Positions 1 through 13,312 of a stretch of 64,000 nt of DNA are shown here, piece by piece (positions within the stretch are counted from its first letter, which is position 1; each line of letters begins with the position of its first letter). Origin of the DNA: Membranipora membranacea (Eukaryota > Bryozoa > Gymnolaemata > Cheilostomatida > Membraniporidae); contig OU612074.1 of assembly GCA_914767715.1 (NCBI GenBank), forward strand, positions 12,262,062 to 12,326,061, given 5' to 3'. The notes beneath the pieces are model-generated. The model was not told the DNA's origin. It searched no databases and was given only the letters and a program-made list of their open reading frames with translations. Position numbers and translations under genes: made by a program.

Positions 1-3000
1 GTCAAGAGTGGTCTGTGATTTAAGTTCAGCGTTTGCTGTGAAGCCTAGCTAGTACAGAAAAGTTGGATGTGACCATTGTGACAACATTAGCCCGAACTGT
101 ATTAGTCAAGGCTTTCAGAGATCTGATTCTCCATGCTAGTTTATCCTCCTTTCCTCTGTTTTTCTACCGCTACCGGTTTTTATTGCAAGTGCTGTGATTG
201 TTAATTTTCAGTTTAGTTATAAAGTCACATATCGATTTTTGACTTACCTCAGCAAAGCTGGGATTGTTAACATTTTTCCTTGCGCTACTGCAAAACTGAT
301 TTATCCATTGAAGCTCAAACCTTCAGTAAAAACTGTAACATGACTTGTTTTGGTCCAGCCGGTGCATTGTGGGACTGTTTACTACAAGTATGACTCAGAG
401 GGCCATTTTATGATTGAATATAACCCTTTGTCCTCATTGTATCATTTGGTCAAAAAATTGTGGAGCACCGCCAAGTTGTCTCCCCATAGAAGTCTATTTT
501 CTGTGCTGGATGTAAAACCGATAATATTATCGGAGTAAAATAAGAATATTATGTAGCGATTGTTAGAATATATACCCAACTTTCATCTAAATTAGCTGAT
601 CATGGACTGAGGAATGTCATTATCAAAACACTCATTTGTTTACTGTAAGAGGATATATAACTGAATTGTCGCCTAAGGCCCTGCTAGAGGCTTTGAAATA
701 AATAACTATAGGCCATAATACCTTGCTGCCCAATACATGCTTTGCATATTACAACATCACAATATATATACAAGCCCCATGGGCCAATCCAATGCCTTAT
801 ATTCATATGTATAGAGGCTGAAGTTTGATATATGATGTGTCTTGAGTTGTATATAAATTACAGCTACGCTACAATCACAAGTTTGAAGAGCTCTTAAACA
901 GATATTGAATAAACACATTTCTTACAATCACACTGTACAACACTGTCTGCGAGGAGGCGGTTATTGCTTCAAGATATTACAATCATATACAACAACGTTT
1001 GTCTGCTTGTGATATACACAAATAGATGGTCGATTCTACACAACTATAATAACTGCGAAGTGGTGAAGAACTGTTCATCTGATTTATAAGCTAAGAGCAC
1101 TTTATTTAATCACTCATAGATGTGTGAGGATCTTACAAACTACACGTTGGGGTACTTGACAATCTGAGCGTACATGCTAACTTATCACCAGGTTTCTCAA
1201 GTATCAACAAACGACAAATCACTTTCATCAGTTTTGCTCTTGTGAATGGATCATTAAACCAGTTGTCTTCTGCCTTGCTCATCGTCTACAAAGCTTTATA
1301 ATTGCAAAGGCATCAACATCATCAAAGCGGCATCAATAGCTACACAGCACAGACTGATTGAATTTTATATCGGGGATCTATCTTTTCTTGCCAACAATAC
1401 AAGATAACAGACTGGCTTACAGCAGGACCAGCTGGAGACTGAATATTTATTAAGAGAAGTCGCAAGGCGCTAAATTGTTTTTACTTTGGATATCTATCAG
1501 GATTTATTTTCATAACTTGGACACACAGAAAGGATTCTTTTTCTGCAAGAGACCCAGTTTAAATCGGTAAGTCAAGTTTTCATTCTATCACCTGTTTAGA
1601 GCACTTCTTTGTTTTGTTGCGATGAGGGTTTTGAAGCGAAATCAAAAACATCTTTCTTTATTCAGGGTGAGCAAAGTATGATTTTCTCATCACTTCAGCA
1701 GACTTAGCTAGAGGAAGTGCGGGAAGTACTTGAGGTTCCCTGATTCATTCTCTGATCTGGCCAACGGGCCAACGGCCAAATCATGTTATTAAAACATGAA
1801 ATTACACAAATCACATGAAAATCAGTAAAACTTGATCGAAATTACATACTATTAAGAGGCAATATCACACTTAGCGTGTGACTAAGGACGCTAGAATTCC
1901 CACATTCTCAACTTATAGCGGGTTCAAACAAATTGAGACAGCTATAGACTATTGGTAATACACAAGTGTATATTTCATAGGCTAATAATTGATATAACTT
2001 TCCTTGGCGCCCCTCGTTGCTGTCCTGCGCGTGGACACTTAGTTTAGATATGCTCCATAACATGATTCTGATATAAAAGGATATTATTTGAACAGCGGCA
2101 GCGCTTCTGAGAAATATCAGACCTCTGGCACTGGTCAGCATGGTTAAGTGGTCTAATTAAACGTTAATCCAATCCAAACTCTTTGATTGATTGAATTGGC
2201 ATTTTAATAATGGGTCTTAAATCACCGACAAGTTATGTAACGTTTTAAATAGGAATTTTATTAGTCTGTGCAAGGTCGGATGTGGCAGTATACCATAGGT
2301 GAGATGTAATTATTGTATCATGCAGCTCCTAGGATTTACAAAACGAAAAACCTTTTGCTTGTGGAGTGAATGACTAAAGATATATAATAGTAACAATCAC
2401 CCTGAAGCCTTAAACATGTGTCCAATCATAAAATTTACAACTTGAGCATCCTGGATTCTGTCCATTCACTCTGCAAGGGGGAGATTCGGGCTAAAAATGA
2501 TCTGAGTTGTGGCAAGGGATTAAGTGTGGGGGTGATTTCGCTCGATGATGATATCAGGATAAAATGTACCAAGTTTCAAAACACAGAGATGCTAGTAGTA
2601 TTCTAGTACCGCTGGGAGTTGTTGCTGCTGCTTTTTCCTTCCTTCCTGTTGTCCCATTCATAAATTCTTGGATAAGTCCAAAGTTTTCTTTGCTTCATCT
2701 AATCTCATCAGTCGTAACATCATTAATTATGCAACATATAATGTCTTTAAAAAGAATCGAGTTTCTAAATTTAACTCGCTTACTTAGAATGAAAAAATGG
2801 ACCAGCTAATATGGTGTGTTATTTCGTTATGACGTCACATCGGGGAAACCTAATACTGGAACTATCGTCTCAATCAATGAAGACATACTAGATAGCGTAC
2901 GTGGGCCGCTAGCCACACAGTAAGGAAAAATGTCGAATTAAATTTTGCCGCTCAATCGAAGCTTTGTCCAGTGTGGCATATGCTGTCATTTTCAGTGTTT

Positions 3001-6000
3001 ACCAATATCAGCCTCACCTTGCATACGGCATACCATGACAAGTTAAATTTAGTTAGCGATGAATTTGCATCGGAAATCCGTTGGCTATAAATAGCTCATA
3101 AATAAACTCAGGCGTGATGTCGCCGTGACCCACCCTGCTAATCTGTTTTTTGTTCTCCGACGCTTTGTGATGCAATGTTTGGCCTCGGCGAATAAACGAC
3201 TTCTCCTCCCAGTCTAATATGCCGAGTAATAATACTCACAAACAGCGAAAAGTCATCAAATTCAACAATATGAGTAGTGTAGTGTCGACGAATGTCTCAG
3301 CTTAACACCTCTATCCTTCCCAAATCCCAATCAAGTGGCTTATCTAGAATAGGGTTTGTTTGCCAGCCCTTTGTGTTCCCCATAGGTACCCAATGGTACA
3401 CAAACTACAAGTAGAGTTGATATTATACAGTTTTAAGTGTAATCTCTAACATGTATCATTCATAGCCTTATGCTGGCTGCACTAGGAGAGGATCGAGTTT
3501 AATATTTACATTCCAAATTCAAACATCTCGTGTGAGACAATGGACCTTTTTGATTTATTTTACTGACCACTAGAATAACAGAACAAGGTTTTTAATGATA
3601 ACACGGAAATAAAAGAAAATGACAATACCAAATTGGGAGCATATTGATATTAGACAGATTCAAAACAACCAAGTTTTCAAGCCCCTTTTACTACTGTGCA
3701 TGAACCTGAAAATGGCATGTCAAGCAGTTCCTAATTTTAAACACAAGGCAATCTGATTTTGGCGAAAGCCTTTATTGTCTCAATCACACCAGACCATTGG
3801 ATGAGATTTGCCCGTGCATTACTAAAATTCCTGGGTATAGAATACATGTTTACGTTGTGCTATGGCCCGATAAGCTGACCTTCAGCTGTCACAAGTCCAG
3901 GGCCGATATCGGACAGTTGTCATAATCACAAAAGAATCACCTGCAAAAACCAATCCGTCAATAAAGTGCAGCTTTTCATAGAAATCAGTTGTTGATCCTC
4001 AAATAGTTCCTGTGGTTTTTTTCTCCACTACAAGAAAATACCTGTGCCGTACTCAGTCACAACCTTCACCAGATGTGAGGAAACCAGCGGGACGTTGTTC
4101 TTATGTCCCGTCATCGACTGCATTGCTACAAAATGTCATCACTGTCTAGAGACAAACTCATTAAAAATCGATAAGTTTTGTTAATGATATATGAATGAAA
4201 GTGTAAAAATATTATAACAAAGGCTTGCACTATTTTAGGGTCAGTAAGAGTGACAGCGGCCTTTGCGTGCTGTTTTGTATGGGATGCCCAATTTCATACT
4301 AAGACCACATGTATGGCACTTTTAACCACAGCAATGCTAACCTTGCTCCACATCTACCTGACACCTAATACCCAAATGTAAACCAAATCTGACTCCAAAA
4401 GGTAGCAACTCAATTTTCTTAGATTTATTGCAGACTCATTTAGGCCTAAAAACTATGACTCAGCGTCACACATTTTTTTTCTGATGCATGTATAGCTAAG
4501 GTATCTGAGATATCGTACCAGTTGAAAGTTACGGTTAGAACAGGGCAGACAGGGCTGTAGCTTAGAAGATTTGGTAGGGAAGGCAGGAATCCTAGATGGG
4601 GGGGGGGGGGCTGGTATTGTAAGAATCCTCTAATGTGGGCAGGAATCCTAGATGGGGGGGGGGGGGGCTGGTATTGTAAGAATCCTCTAATGTGGGCAGG
4701 GCCTAAAGAATTTCTTTAGCCGATTCTGACATGGAATTTTCAATGTAATATTTTATGGCCACATTGCATAGCTTCCTTTAGCCATTCCCCCTACCTCCCC
4801 TAGAAATACAGGCCTGACAGATATATCTGGTGAATGTTAGACATGTAGTTAATCAACTTGTCTCCCTGATATTGTGTGATATTGTGGTCTGAGTTCCATC
4901 CTAGATGATGAGAAGTGCATTGTAACATTGACTACCTGTGAATTGATTCAGGTTCAATGACTTGTAAAATGGATTTTCATTCAGTTTGTTTGAGTTGAAT
5001 GAAAAATATTTATTCTAAACTGAATATTGCCATGTGCTATCAAAACTAAAAACAAGCTCAAATGCACAACCCTACTGGTATAGAAGAGCTTTGGAGCAGG
5101 TTGTTTATTTTGGGAGGGAATGTATATTAATATTGGGAATGTGGGCAGCGATCAGCGTTGAGCATTGCTGAGCACCGCTTGTTGCATGTGGCATGTTTCA
5201 GGGCCCTGAATGTCACGTACCGACAGGTGTGTCATCATGTCTTGGGTGACACCAACGGAGAGGTCTGCAACACATCATACATTAGCCCATAGATAACACT
5301 GTCCCATATTTTGGTATCACATGCAGGTCAAAAATGAGTAAAGAAAAACTAAAAAGGACTATTGTTAATAGGAAATTGGAAATTTTCCTGCGTATTAATA
5401 CCAGTAGCAAATTGAAATTGGCAATAGGAGCTCTGTCAAAATAGAGCAGGTAACTAACGCTTGTTCTATCTCACTTCAGACTAAATATTCCATTGAGTAA
5501 AACATTCATTGAGTCATATTGACATACTTTTTCGTATGTATGAATGAAGGGTCTAGTTAGCGAGAGGACTGATTTTGTAATACCCTAGCATTTGGTCAAT
5601 AGGTGCTCCACATTTTTTATGCGCCTCCAAATCCACTCCACTTCCCAGTATAAAACACTTGTATCTACTTCCGAGCTAGGCCTATACGAGATGAATGAAG
5701 GGAGGATGGGTGATTGATTAAGCAAACAGCCAACAGATTTCTCAAAAACGCTCTGTCAAAATATTAATGTGATTACTTCAACGGGGACCTTTTTGCAATG
5801 ATGTCAAAGTTTATAGTCGATTTGTGCTCATTTTGATGTGGATGTTCAAGTTTATGGTTGCGGATTTGAGCATGCTGTGTTCGTGACAGTATGACAGAGG
5901 GGTCTTCCTGCATATCAGTTGGCAGCAAGAAAATCATTTTGGAATATGTTTTTTCCGGTATCATGATACTTATAGGGCTAGGGTTCGGGCTGCCTGTGGC

Positions 6001-9000
6001 GGGTGCAAAAGGCATGTTGACAATGAGGGGCATCGCATCGAGCCCCAAGATTGTGACACCCTAGTTTCTATGCTCATTGTTAGCTTTGTCCTAATGCTGA
6101 CACCAACATTGCAAGTCAGCATCATTTAGATGTAATAACCACACCATTTATGCATCAAGTCAAGCAAATATTATTATTAATATATTTATTAACAGTAATT
6201 ATTTACCTTGTAACTTTAGGTTACATTGCCTATATTAAGTAAGCTATAGGTTTACAATATCCTTTGTTTTATCCTGTTTATTTGTAATATATCAATGTTT
6301 GCATTCCCTCCCCCACTATATGGCCCATACTCACACTCAACAAATCGTTAATGATTTTTAAAAAGACCACAAACTTTTCCCAGGCTAATCATTTAAACAT
6401 TGGCCAATCAAAACATCTGAGCATGTGGTTAGAGCCTTTAGATCCAATCGTAAGTGAGGTTTTTAGAGATATATCTTGAGTATAGGATCGTATGATTTTG
6501 TCCGGACCAGCTTCTTGAACTCTGGAGTAGGTTATAGGAAATCATCTTGTCCAAATATTGTCCTCAAGCTATTAATATAAAGTTCGATACTACGGAGGTA
6601 GAATTTCAACAATAACTTATTCAGTGTCCGGAAAACATTGTCACCAAGTTTTGACGTCCGTCGCCAAGTTAGGTGTATTTATGGCTTTTCTGCAGCACAA
6701 ACAGGAAGGGCGCAGCAATAATCATGATAAACGGGCCCGACCAACAAGCTAGACAGTATAAGGTCCCTCGGATCAAGCTTTGTTCATGTTGCCAAGTCTT
6801 TAGCTCTAAGAAATGTTTCAGGCTCAATCTAAAACAAAATGACATGGACTTTGGCAAGATATTATGTTCAAACACAGCCAGAATAAGGCAAGTGTCATCA
6901 TAGACACTGAGAATTGATTTCCAAGATAAAAATGCCCTAATTCTCAACAGGTGAAAACAGAGGTCAAATACCACAGTTGGTCCAGACATACTTTTATTAT
7001 AGCTAGCTCTCCCAACTAATCATACCGATCAATCCCACTAACTATGTGACACCTTGCTGGCAATTTGATTTAAGATTTTGCCGCCTCTTTTGTGTAGAGA
7101 GCAAGTGAATAGCAAGACCCTGGGTAGCAGGATATCTCTATATGGCTGTACAAATACAAAAGTTTGGTGAATGACCGTTCGGCCTAGGCTCAGTGTCTCC
7201 ATAGATTCATACAACTAACTCTTCCGCGTCACCTTCTCACATACCAAGTCCAAGCTCATAATCGTTGACATCTCGCTTAGCTCGACTTTCTATATAGAGA
7301 CTATTTTCTCGTGTTAATGAGGTGAGACCACATGATTTCATACTGAGATCGGCAGATTGGTCAACGTGGAATTTTAAAGACTCTAAGGGCTAACTGCTTT
7401 CAAGGTTTGTTGAGAAAGATCTCATCCTGAAGAAAAGCTACAAGGATTATTAGACGGCTGAAGGGAGAGACTACTGGCGGTAGGTTTCATGTCTATTATC
7501 TGTTTTGCATTTCCTGCTTGACCCGGTGACTTGAGAAGCAAGTCATCATATGCTTTGATCTCTGATTCGGAATCTCATTGACGGCACAACTTTCTCCCTG
7601 ACGGGTTGAGGTGGGATGGGTGAGGCTTCTCTTCCTGCTTGCTGAGGTAAATGAATGTCACCTCCTCCTCGGTATTACCAAGGTATATTTCTTGTAAGTT
7701 AAGGTTATGATTGGTTGATGGAAACTACTGCAGAATGTGATTGGATAAAAGAACATGGTCCTCGCTTTATGCCCTGGGGACATTCACCTTCCTCTTGCGG
7801 TGACAGCATGAATATTCCGATACATAATTCTGTGTCCCCAGTTTTGTTTTGTGGGTGGTCTACTGGGACCAATGACGAAATGAGCAATTAAGGATCTTGA
7901 GTTAAAGGTAAAGCTATTACGCAACGATGCCAAGTTGCCACATCCCTCGGACATCAAATGTCAGTAACCTGTTTCTTATACAACGAGACAGAACTTCTGA
8001 TACTCTATATAGTTATTCTGGTGATATGTTGCAAGCAAATTCCAGCATTCGAATAGAAATTGTGTAATATCTATAATTGTTCAAAACATGGCAAGCTTTT
8101 AGCCGTTGGTTCTGTACTTCTTCATTCTTGGTGGCTTTAAATGCCGTTTGGAGAGTTCAATAATTTGCCTCTGGTTGGTCATGCAACTCCCATGTGACAG
8201 TTATCCTAGTTTCTTTGAAATGCGATCGCGCATACCCCGAAGGATTGAAATGATGTCAAATTTGTGGTGCAAAAAATTCATTGATGGCAAGAAAGAGTGC
8301 ACAGCCATACGTAGTTGAATAAATTATAAATTAGTCACTCAGGTAATGCGGTCTGACGTATTTAATGATATAATGCTGGCAAACGCTCCCCAGTCACTAG
8401 TCTACTTCCTCAGAATATTGTCCCTCCCCCATCCACATGACCCACCCTTCCCAAGTCATAGGGTTATTTGTGGGCGATGGTACATAAACAAGTGAAATAT
8501 GCACCGGCAAACCTGTGCACATTTGAATATCCTGTAGCAGCACACGCAAATCGACAAGATGTTGCAGATAGTTTAGCTTGCAATTTTTGCAATTCTAAAT
8601 TGATCATTTGATTAAAATAATTACACCGTGGATGAGGTCATTACAAAAAAAAACCTTTTAAGATAAGAGATTGCCAGACAATAAAATTTTAAATCCTGTT
8701 CTATATAATGTTTGTATGTGTAGTCACATTTGTCATATTATGCAACAGATCTTAAATAATTTTATCTCAATGTGAACTATAGAGTTACAAAAAATCGTAA
8801 ATGTGAATACTAAGACCCAGATGACACAATCTTCAATCTTATTTGTATTACGCAAGTATGTAAAAGAATGTTTCTATGGCTGTTAAATTTGGAATTTCCA
8901 GCTTTGGTGAAAAGGGAGACAATCCCAAAGCTCTGAAAACCAAAGATTGCCGGTAAGCAGCACATCGAAAAATACAATTCTTTATTTTTACATGTTGAAT

Positions 9001-12000
9001 TGGAAGACTTTGTCTTATTTTATACTCAGCGCAGAACATATTGATAAGGGACCCTTTCTACTGCTAGCCTTTTGTCTGTTGCCTAAAGTACTTGAAGGAG
9101 GGGGCAGCTATCGGCAAACTCAAATACCACAGAATTATCGCCATCTTGCTAATTACCATTAGCCGGTAGGTACTGAGGCCAGTTTAAAGGTGACCTGCTG
9201 GTCCTTTACCTAATTCGCTATGTCCAGACATTTTTCGATCAATGTAATTTAGGATAGAGTCAATTTGTGTCACCTTTTTTTCTCATACGTACGTACGCAC
9301 ACAAGCACTGTGGCCATGATGTTTTAATCTATTAGCCGAGCTTGATAATCAGGGAAAATATAAAAAAACTTGAATAGTGTTAATGAGAATCTGTCTAACC
9401 ACTGCTTTATCGCTTGATTTCAATCAGTGATAATTGGCGTTTTATGCAAAACTCATTTAAGTGAAAGGTGCAAATTATCTTGACAGCCAACCTTTGGACT
9501 GACATCTTCTCTGTCTGCGACTTTTCCTGCATGGGGGTCAAACAGGATTCAGGAATTCAGTTAAACTTTCTGAAAAGCGATATCGAGGAGAACTGTAGCT
9601 TCGGGTTTGTTTTGTAAGTTTTTTTTATGAGATCAACATAAAATTACTGGCCATGTGAGAACCAGTTTGACTTGGTGAATTCAGTCATTATATTGGTGAA
9701 AGAGGAAAAACCGATACTTTTAATGTCTCGGAATGCCACTGTCAAAATTTTGTTGCTGAGAATTCTGGGCAATTCTTTGTTGCCTGCTGGTTGAAATTGC
9801 TGAGACTGAATTACTGGGTAATGCTTTGGTGGGTGATGGAAGCTGACCTGTACTCTAACCAGAAAATTAATACCTTGTTTATGTAGAACAGAACCACTTA
9901 CATATAAGAAGACAAATAATGATGAAATTGTTACTAACTTTTTAAATCTCTATAAATATTAATTTGGATGACTCAACTCAGCATTAAAATACTCTACATC
10001 ATTGTCCAATAATTCAAGATTACAGAGTTTGTACCAATCTAAGCTCCAGTGTCACTTATGTGGTGGCACCGTAGTGTGGGGCCCAAAAATTGAATTGATA
10101 AATTATGTGCAATACAAACTATAGAGCAATATGCTGGGGAGGGGGCCGTTGGGCAGGGTAGCAAGAGTTTTGGGGACTCACATTACGACCTACATAGTTG
10201 TGTCCTTAGATGCAATGCTGTGTTGTCTAAATGTGATATTGACTTGGGTTATTCATGTTAGGGCATGTAGAAAATGAGGTTTTCAAACTTTGATTGATTT
10301 AATTTTAATATTACTAAAGAGCGGACATTTCGGAAAACGGGGGTTTGGTACCACGCACAATAATGTTCTGCAAACGTTCTTCAAGCGTTTGGGCTTTTGG
10401 CTACAAGAACACGGATCTGGCAACTGCAAACCAAAATTATTTACATTTCCCCTGATTCAAGGGTCTGATATCCATATTCCAGGCACGCTCTGTGATTGAG
10501 GGAAATTCTTTGTGATCTGGAATTTGCGATGATCTTCTCCAGTGGTTGGCGGGTAGCTGGATTTGGAGCAGACTGTGCACACCTCTGCTTCCTCAACTTA
10601 ATCAGTTGACCCCGTCGGCATCAAAAGTCTGTGGTTTCAAGTTCTACATCAGAATTGCAAATGTATTCATATTGTAACCTCAAACCTCATAAGCTGAAAG
10701 TGTCTATAAGTGGATTTAACTCCCAATATGGTTACCTGGCAATAAAATCACGTACTAATAATGTAACCATTGAGCTAGGGGTCAGTGAAAAAGTTTCTCC
10801 CAAAGTTCAGCTTAACTTATTTGATTTTCTGGGAATTCTAGCTGACACGTTTCAACGGATAAGAAACTAACTTGTGCAAATTTCATGCTAATACGGGCAC
10901 GGGGTCATTAACCTCAGACAACTAGCACTGAGGTTCACTACATGTTACAAGAGAGGAAATAGTGGTCTGGTGATCGATCATCACTGTATCATCAACTTTT
11001 AGTCAGTTTTTGTCCGCCTAGTTTGCATGGCTAGACCACAAGCATTTTAAACATGTATGTGACTTGATATTGAAATAATCAAACATTATTTACAGGAATT
11101 AAAACTGCAAAGGAAGGAAATAGATGTCCTCTACCATCTAGGGCAGGTTAATATCTTTATTATGGTGGCTTAGGTTGCTTGCCCGGACATAAGTTTAAAA
11201 ATATTGATGTGCCACCCATGAAGGTGCACAAACTGCGATTGATTTAATTTGAATATTGTCAATCAGTTGACTTCAGCGAAACCAAACTATAGGTGATTTG
11301 GTAGACGGCCCTCCGTTGATCAGCTATGGATTATTCTTGGAATATTTTGGCTGTTAGAACAAGGATCTGGCAGGTTCTTGAGATGGTGGACCTTGAACAC
11401 TCAAAAACCTACGCCATGTCGGTGGGCGATGCAAAAGACGTCACAAACTTCGAAAAATCCTCCAATGATCGGCCTCAACAGCATCGCGCCATACCAAAAT
11501 CTTTTTTCTGGTTCAACCTTCGTGAAGCACAAGACATATTTAATCGATTTGGCATGGTGAACGCTATTCCTTTTTTGTTTCTGTTTGGATCAGCTTGGCA
11601 TAAGGAGAGAAAGAATAGAATTTTTTTTTATTGTGGCACGTATTGTTCCAACATCTGAAACTGCTTTTTTCTGGTTTTGAAGACGTTGTGAATTATATAA
11701 ATAGAATTTTCAAAAAATGGCAACTTAATATTCTGTTTCTGCCTTTTGCCTAGTGGGTCAACTTTTACATCACGTTCCGGCTAATTAGCATGGAATACCA
11801 TTGCATTTTTTAATGCCATAAAATTTAATTTGCGGTAGTAAAACATCCGGAGTTGTTTTGCTTATGAGATGTGCTTAGCTCTTTAAATTTTTAGAAGCGT
11901 GCGCACCTGAAATAATTTGTAAAATTTGAAGTATGCCAGGCGTAATTCAGTGTGTTGATTACAACGCATTGTTTACGGAACGGCAAGCAACTTAATAGTT

Positions 12001-13312
12001 CTTACCTATCTTAAAACATAACAAAAAAGGCTGTAAGATAACTTCCCACTTGTGGAGTTATGTAAACAGTTAACTTTGAACAACTGGAATAACCAACAAT
12101 TGACGCAACGCATGTATCGCTGCAACTTCCTGCACAAATTTTGCAGCAGCTGATGTTTTGAATAAAATATTTGAAGAATTTGAGTTAAGTGCCCATTGAC
12201 TTGTTCGACTGAAAGGCTAAAAGCCACTGACCCTAAATAGAATGTCCTGTGCTGACGTCATATGTCAACAGTAGAGGTAGACGTGATTAAAATCTGCAGA
12301 GTTTAAATTTGATTTCTAGTAGCACATATGTACACACTAAAACTTAAATACATATGTGATATTATGTTATACAGTTTTAATATTTATGTTTATATGTTAT
12401 GCTTTATATATTTATGTTTATGTATTATACTTCGGATGTTAATAGGTATTGAAAAATTGCAGCTATTAGGTATAACAGCCGGACAAGCACCAGAAAATGT
12501 TCTCTTAAATTTTGTTTTGCATTGCATGCAGCACAAGGGTGCATAGCGGCAACAGATGACAATTCAAGATATAAGAAGACCAGGTATAAAAGTTGTCAAT
12601 GGACATGCAATATCTAAATTTAGAAGCAAGGTTTGGGCCATAAATCATTTTTGAAGTGTACTTTTGCTACAAAAATGTCATCAGCAAGTTTGGGGCCAGA
12701 TTTTTGAGGTCACAACTGTGTCACCAATCACCATAAAGTAACATACCCACTTCATTCATGGGCTTTCACTTGTGGTTTACCGACTATTCCGGATTCGACT
12801 GTGGCCTTTGGTGGCCTTGCCTCCAAAGCGGGAATCACACATTTTTATGTCTGAAATATGCTCATGTAATATGACCAAAGACCATATATATATCTATGGT
12901 CTCTAACGAAACCAAAGGAAATATTTATTATGAGGACAGTTCAATTTGATGAGCAGCTCAATACCTGAGGTGTCCAACAGGATTGGTGTATTATTTTGGC
13001 ACAGGTTGACAAATATTCAGCTCGTTTATGGTTGCAGTTTTTTGCCATCTTGATAGACCAGACATATCTGTTGATGTAGACCAAAGGGTAGGTTGTGTTC
13101 GTATCCAAGCTCTACATAATTTGTGGTGACAAACTATATTTATCTTTCTCAGGCATACAGGAACAAAGGCAAACAAAGGGAGACAAGGCTTAAAAGGCAT
13201 GTGGAGATAATTTAAGGAACAGACAGACTTATCAAGCCGTAGAACTGTGATCATTTATCTCCTGAATGTACGACTTGTTGAACAATCGTTTTGATACCAA
13301 CACAGGAATAAA
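1..13312. other. gene-poor stretch, no supported coding region
   Basis: No open reading frame here has a recognisable domain, a repeat pattern or flanking splice sites that chain into a gene. The longest frames (for example 11326-11658 plus and 5773-6048 minus) look like chance. A strong splice-donor-like site (gtaagt, 1567-1572) could end a non-coding first exon. The coding start at 13313 lies only 9 bases after a good acceptor (cag, about 13301-13303), so the gene there probably has an untranslated upstream exon in this region, but I cannot place it. The tandem duplication at 4.6 kb is listed separately. Confidence 0.5.
4582..4700. repeat. two-copy tandem duplication with poly-G core
   Basis: A unit of about 56-58 bp occurs twice head to tail. 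Each copy starts ggcaggaatcctagatgg, runs through 12-15 G residues, and ends with ctggtattgtaagaatcctc and a short tail. The copies are identical apart from G-run length. No gene is associated. The run lengths could be sequencing artefacts. Confidence 0.9.

Noticed and set aside
5773-6048. 91-residue Pro/Met-rich frame on the minus strand
   Set aside because: No signal peptide, no cleavage-site repeats and no similarity I can recognise; probably chance.
11326-11658. 110-residue frame on the plus strand
   Set aside because: No recognisable domain, no clear splice context, and composition like surrounding DNA.
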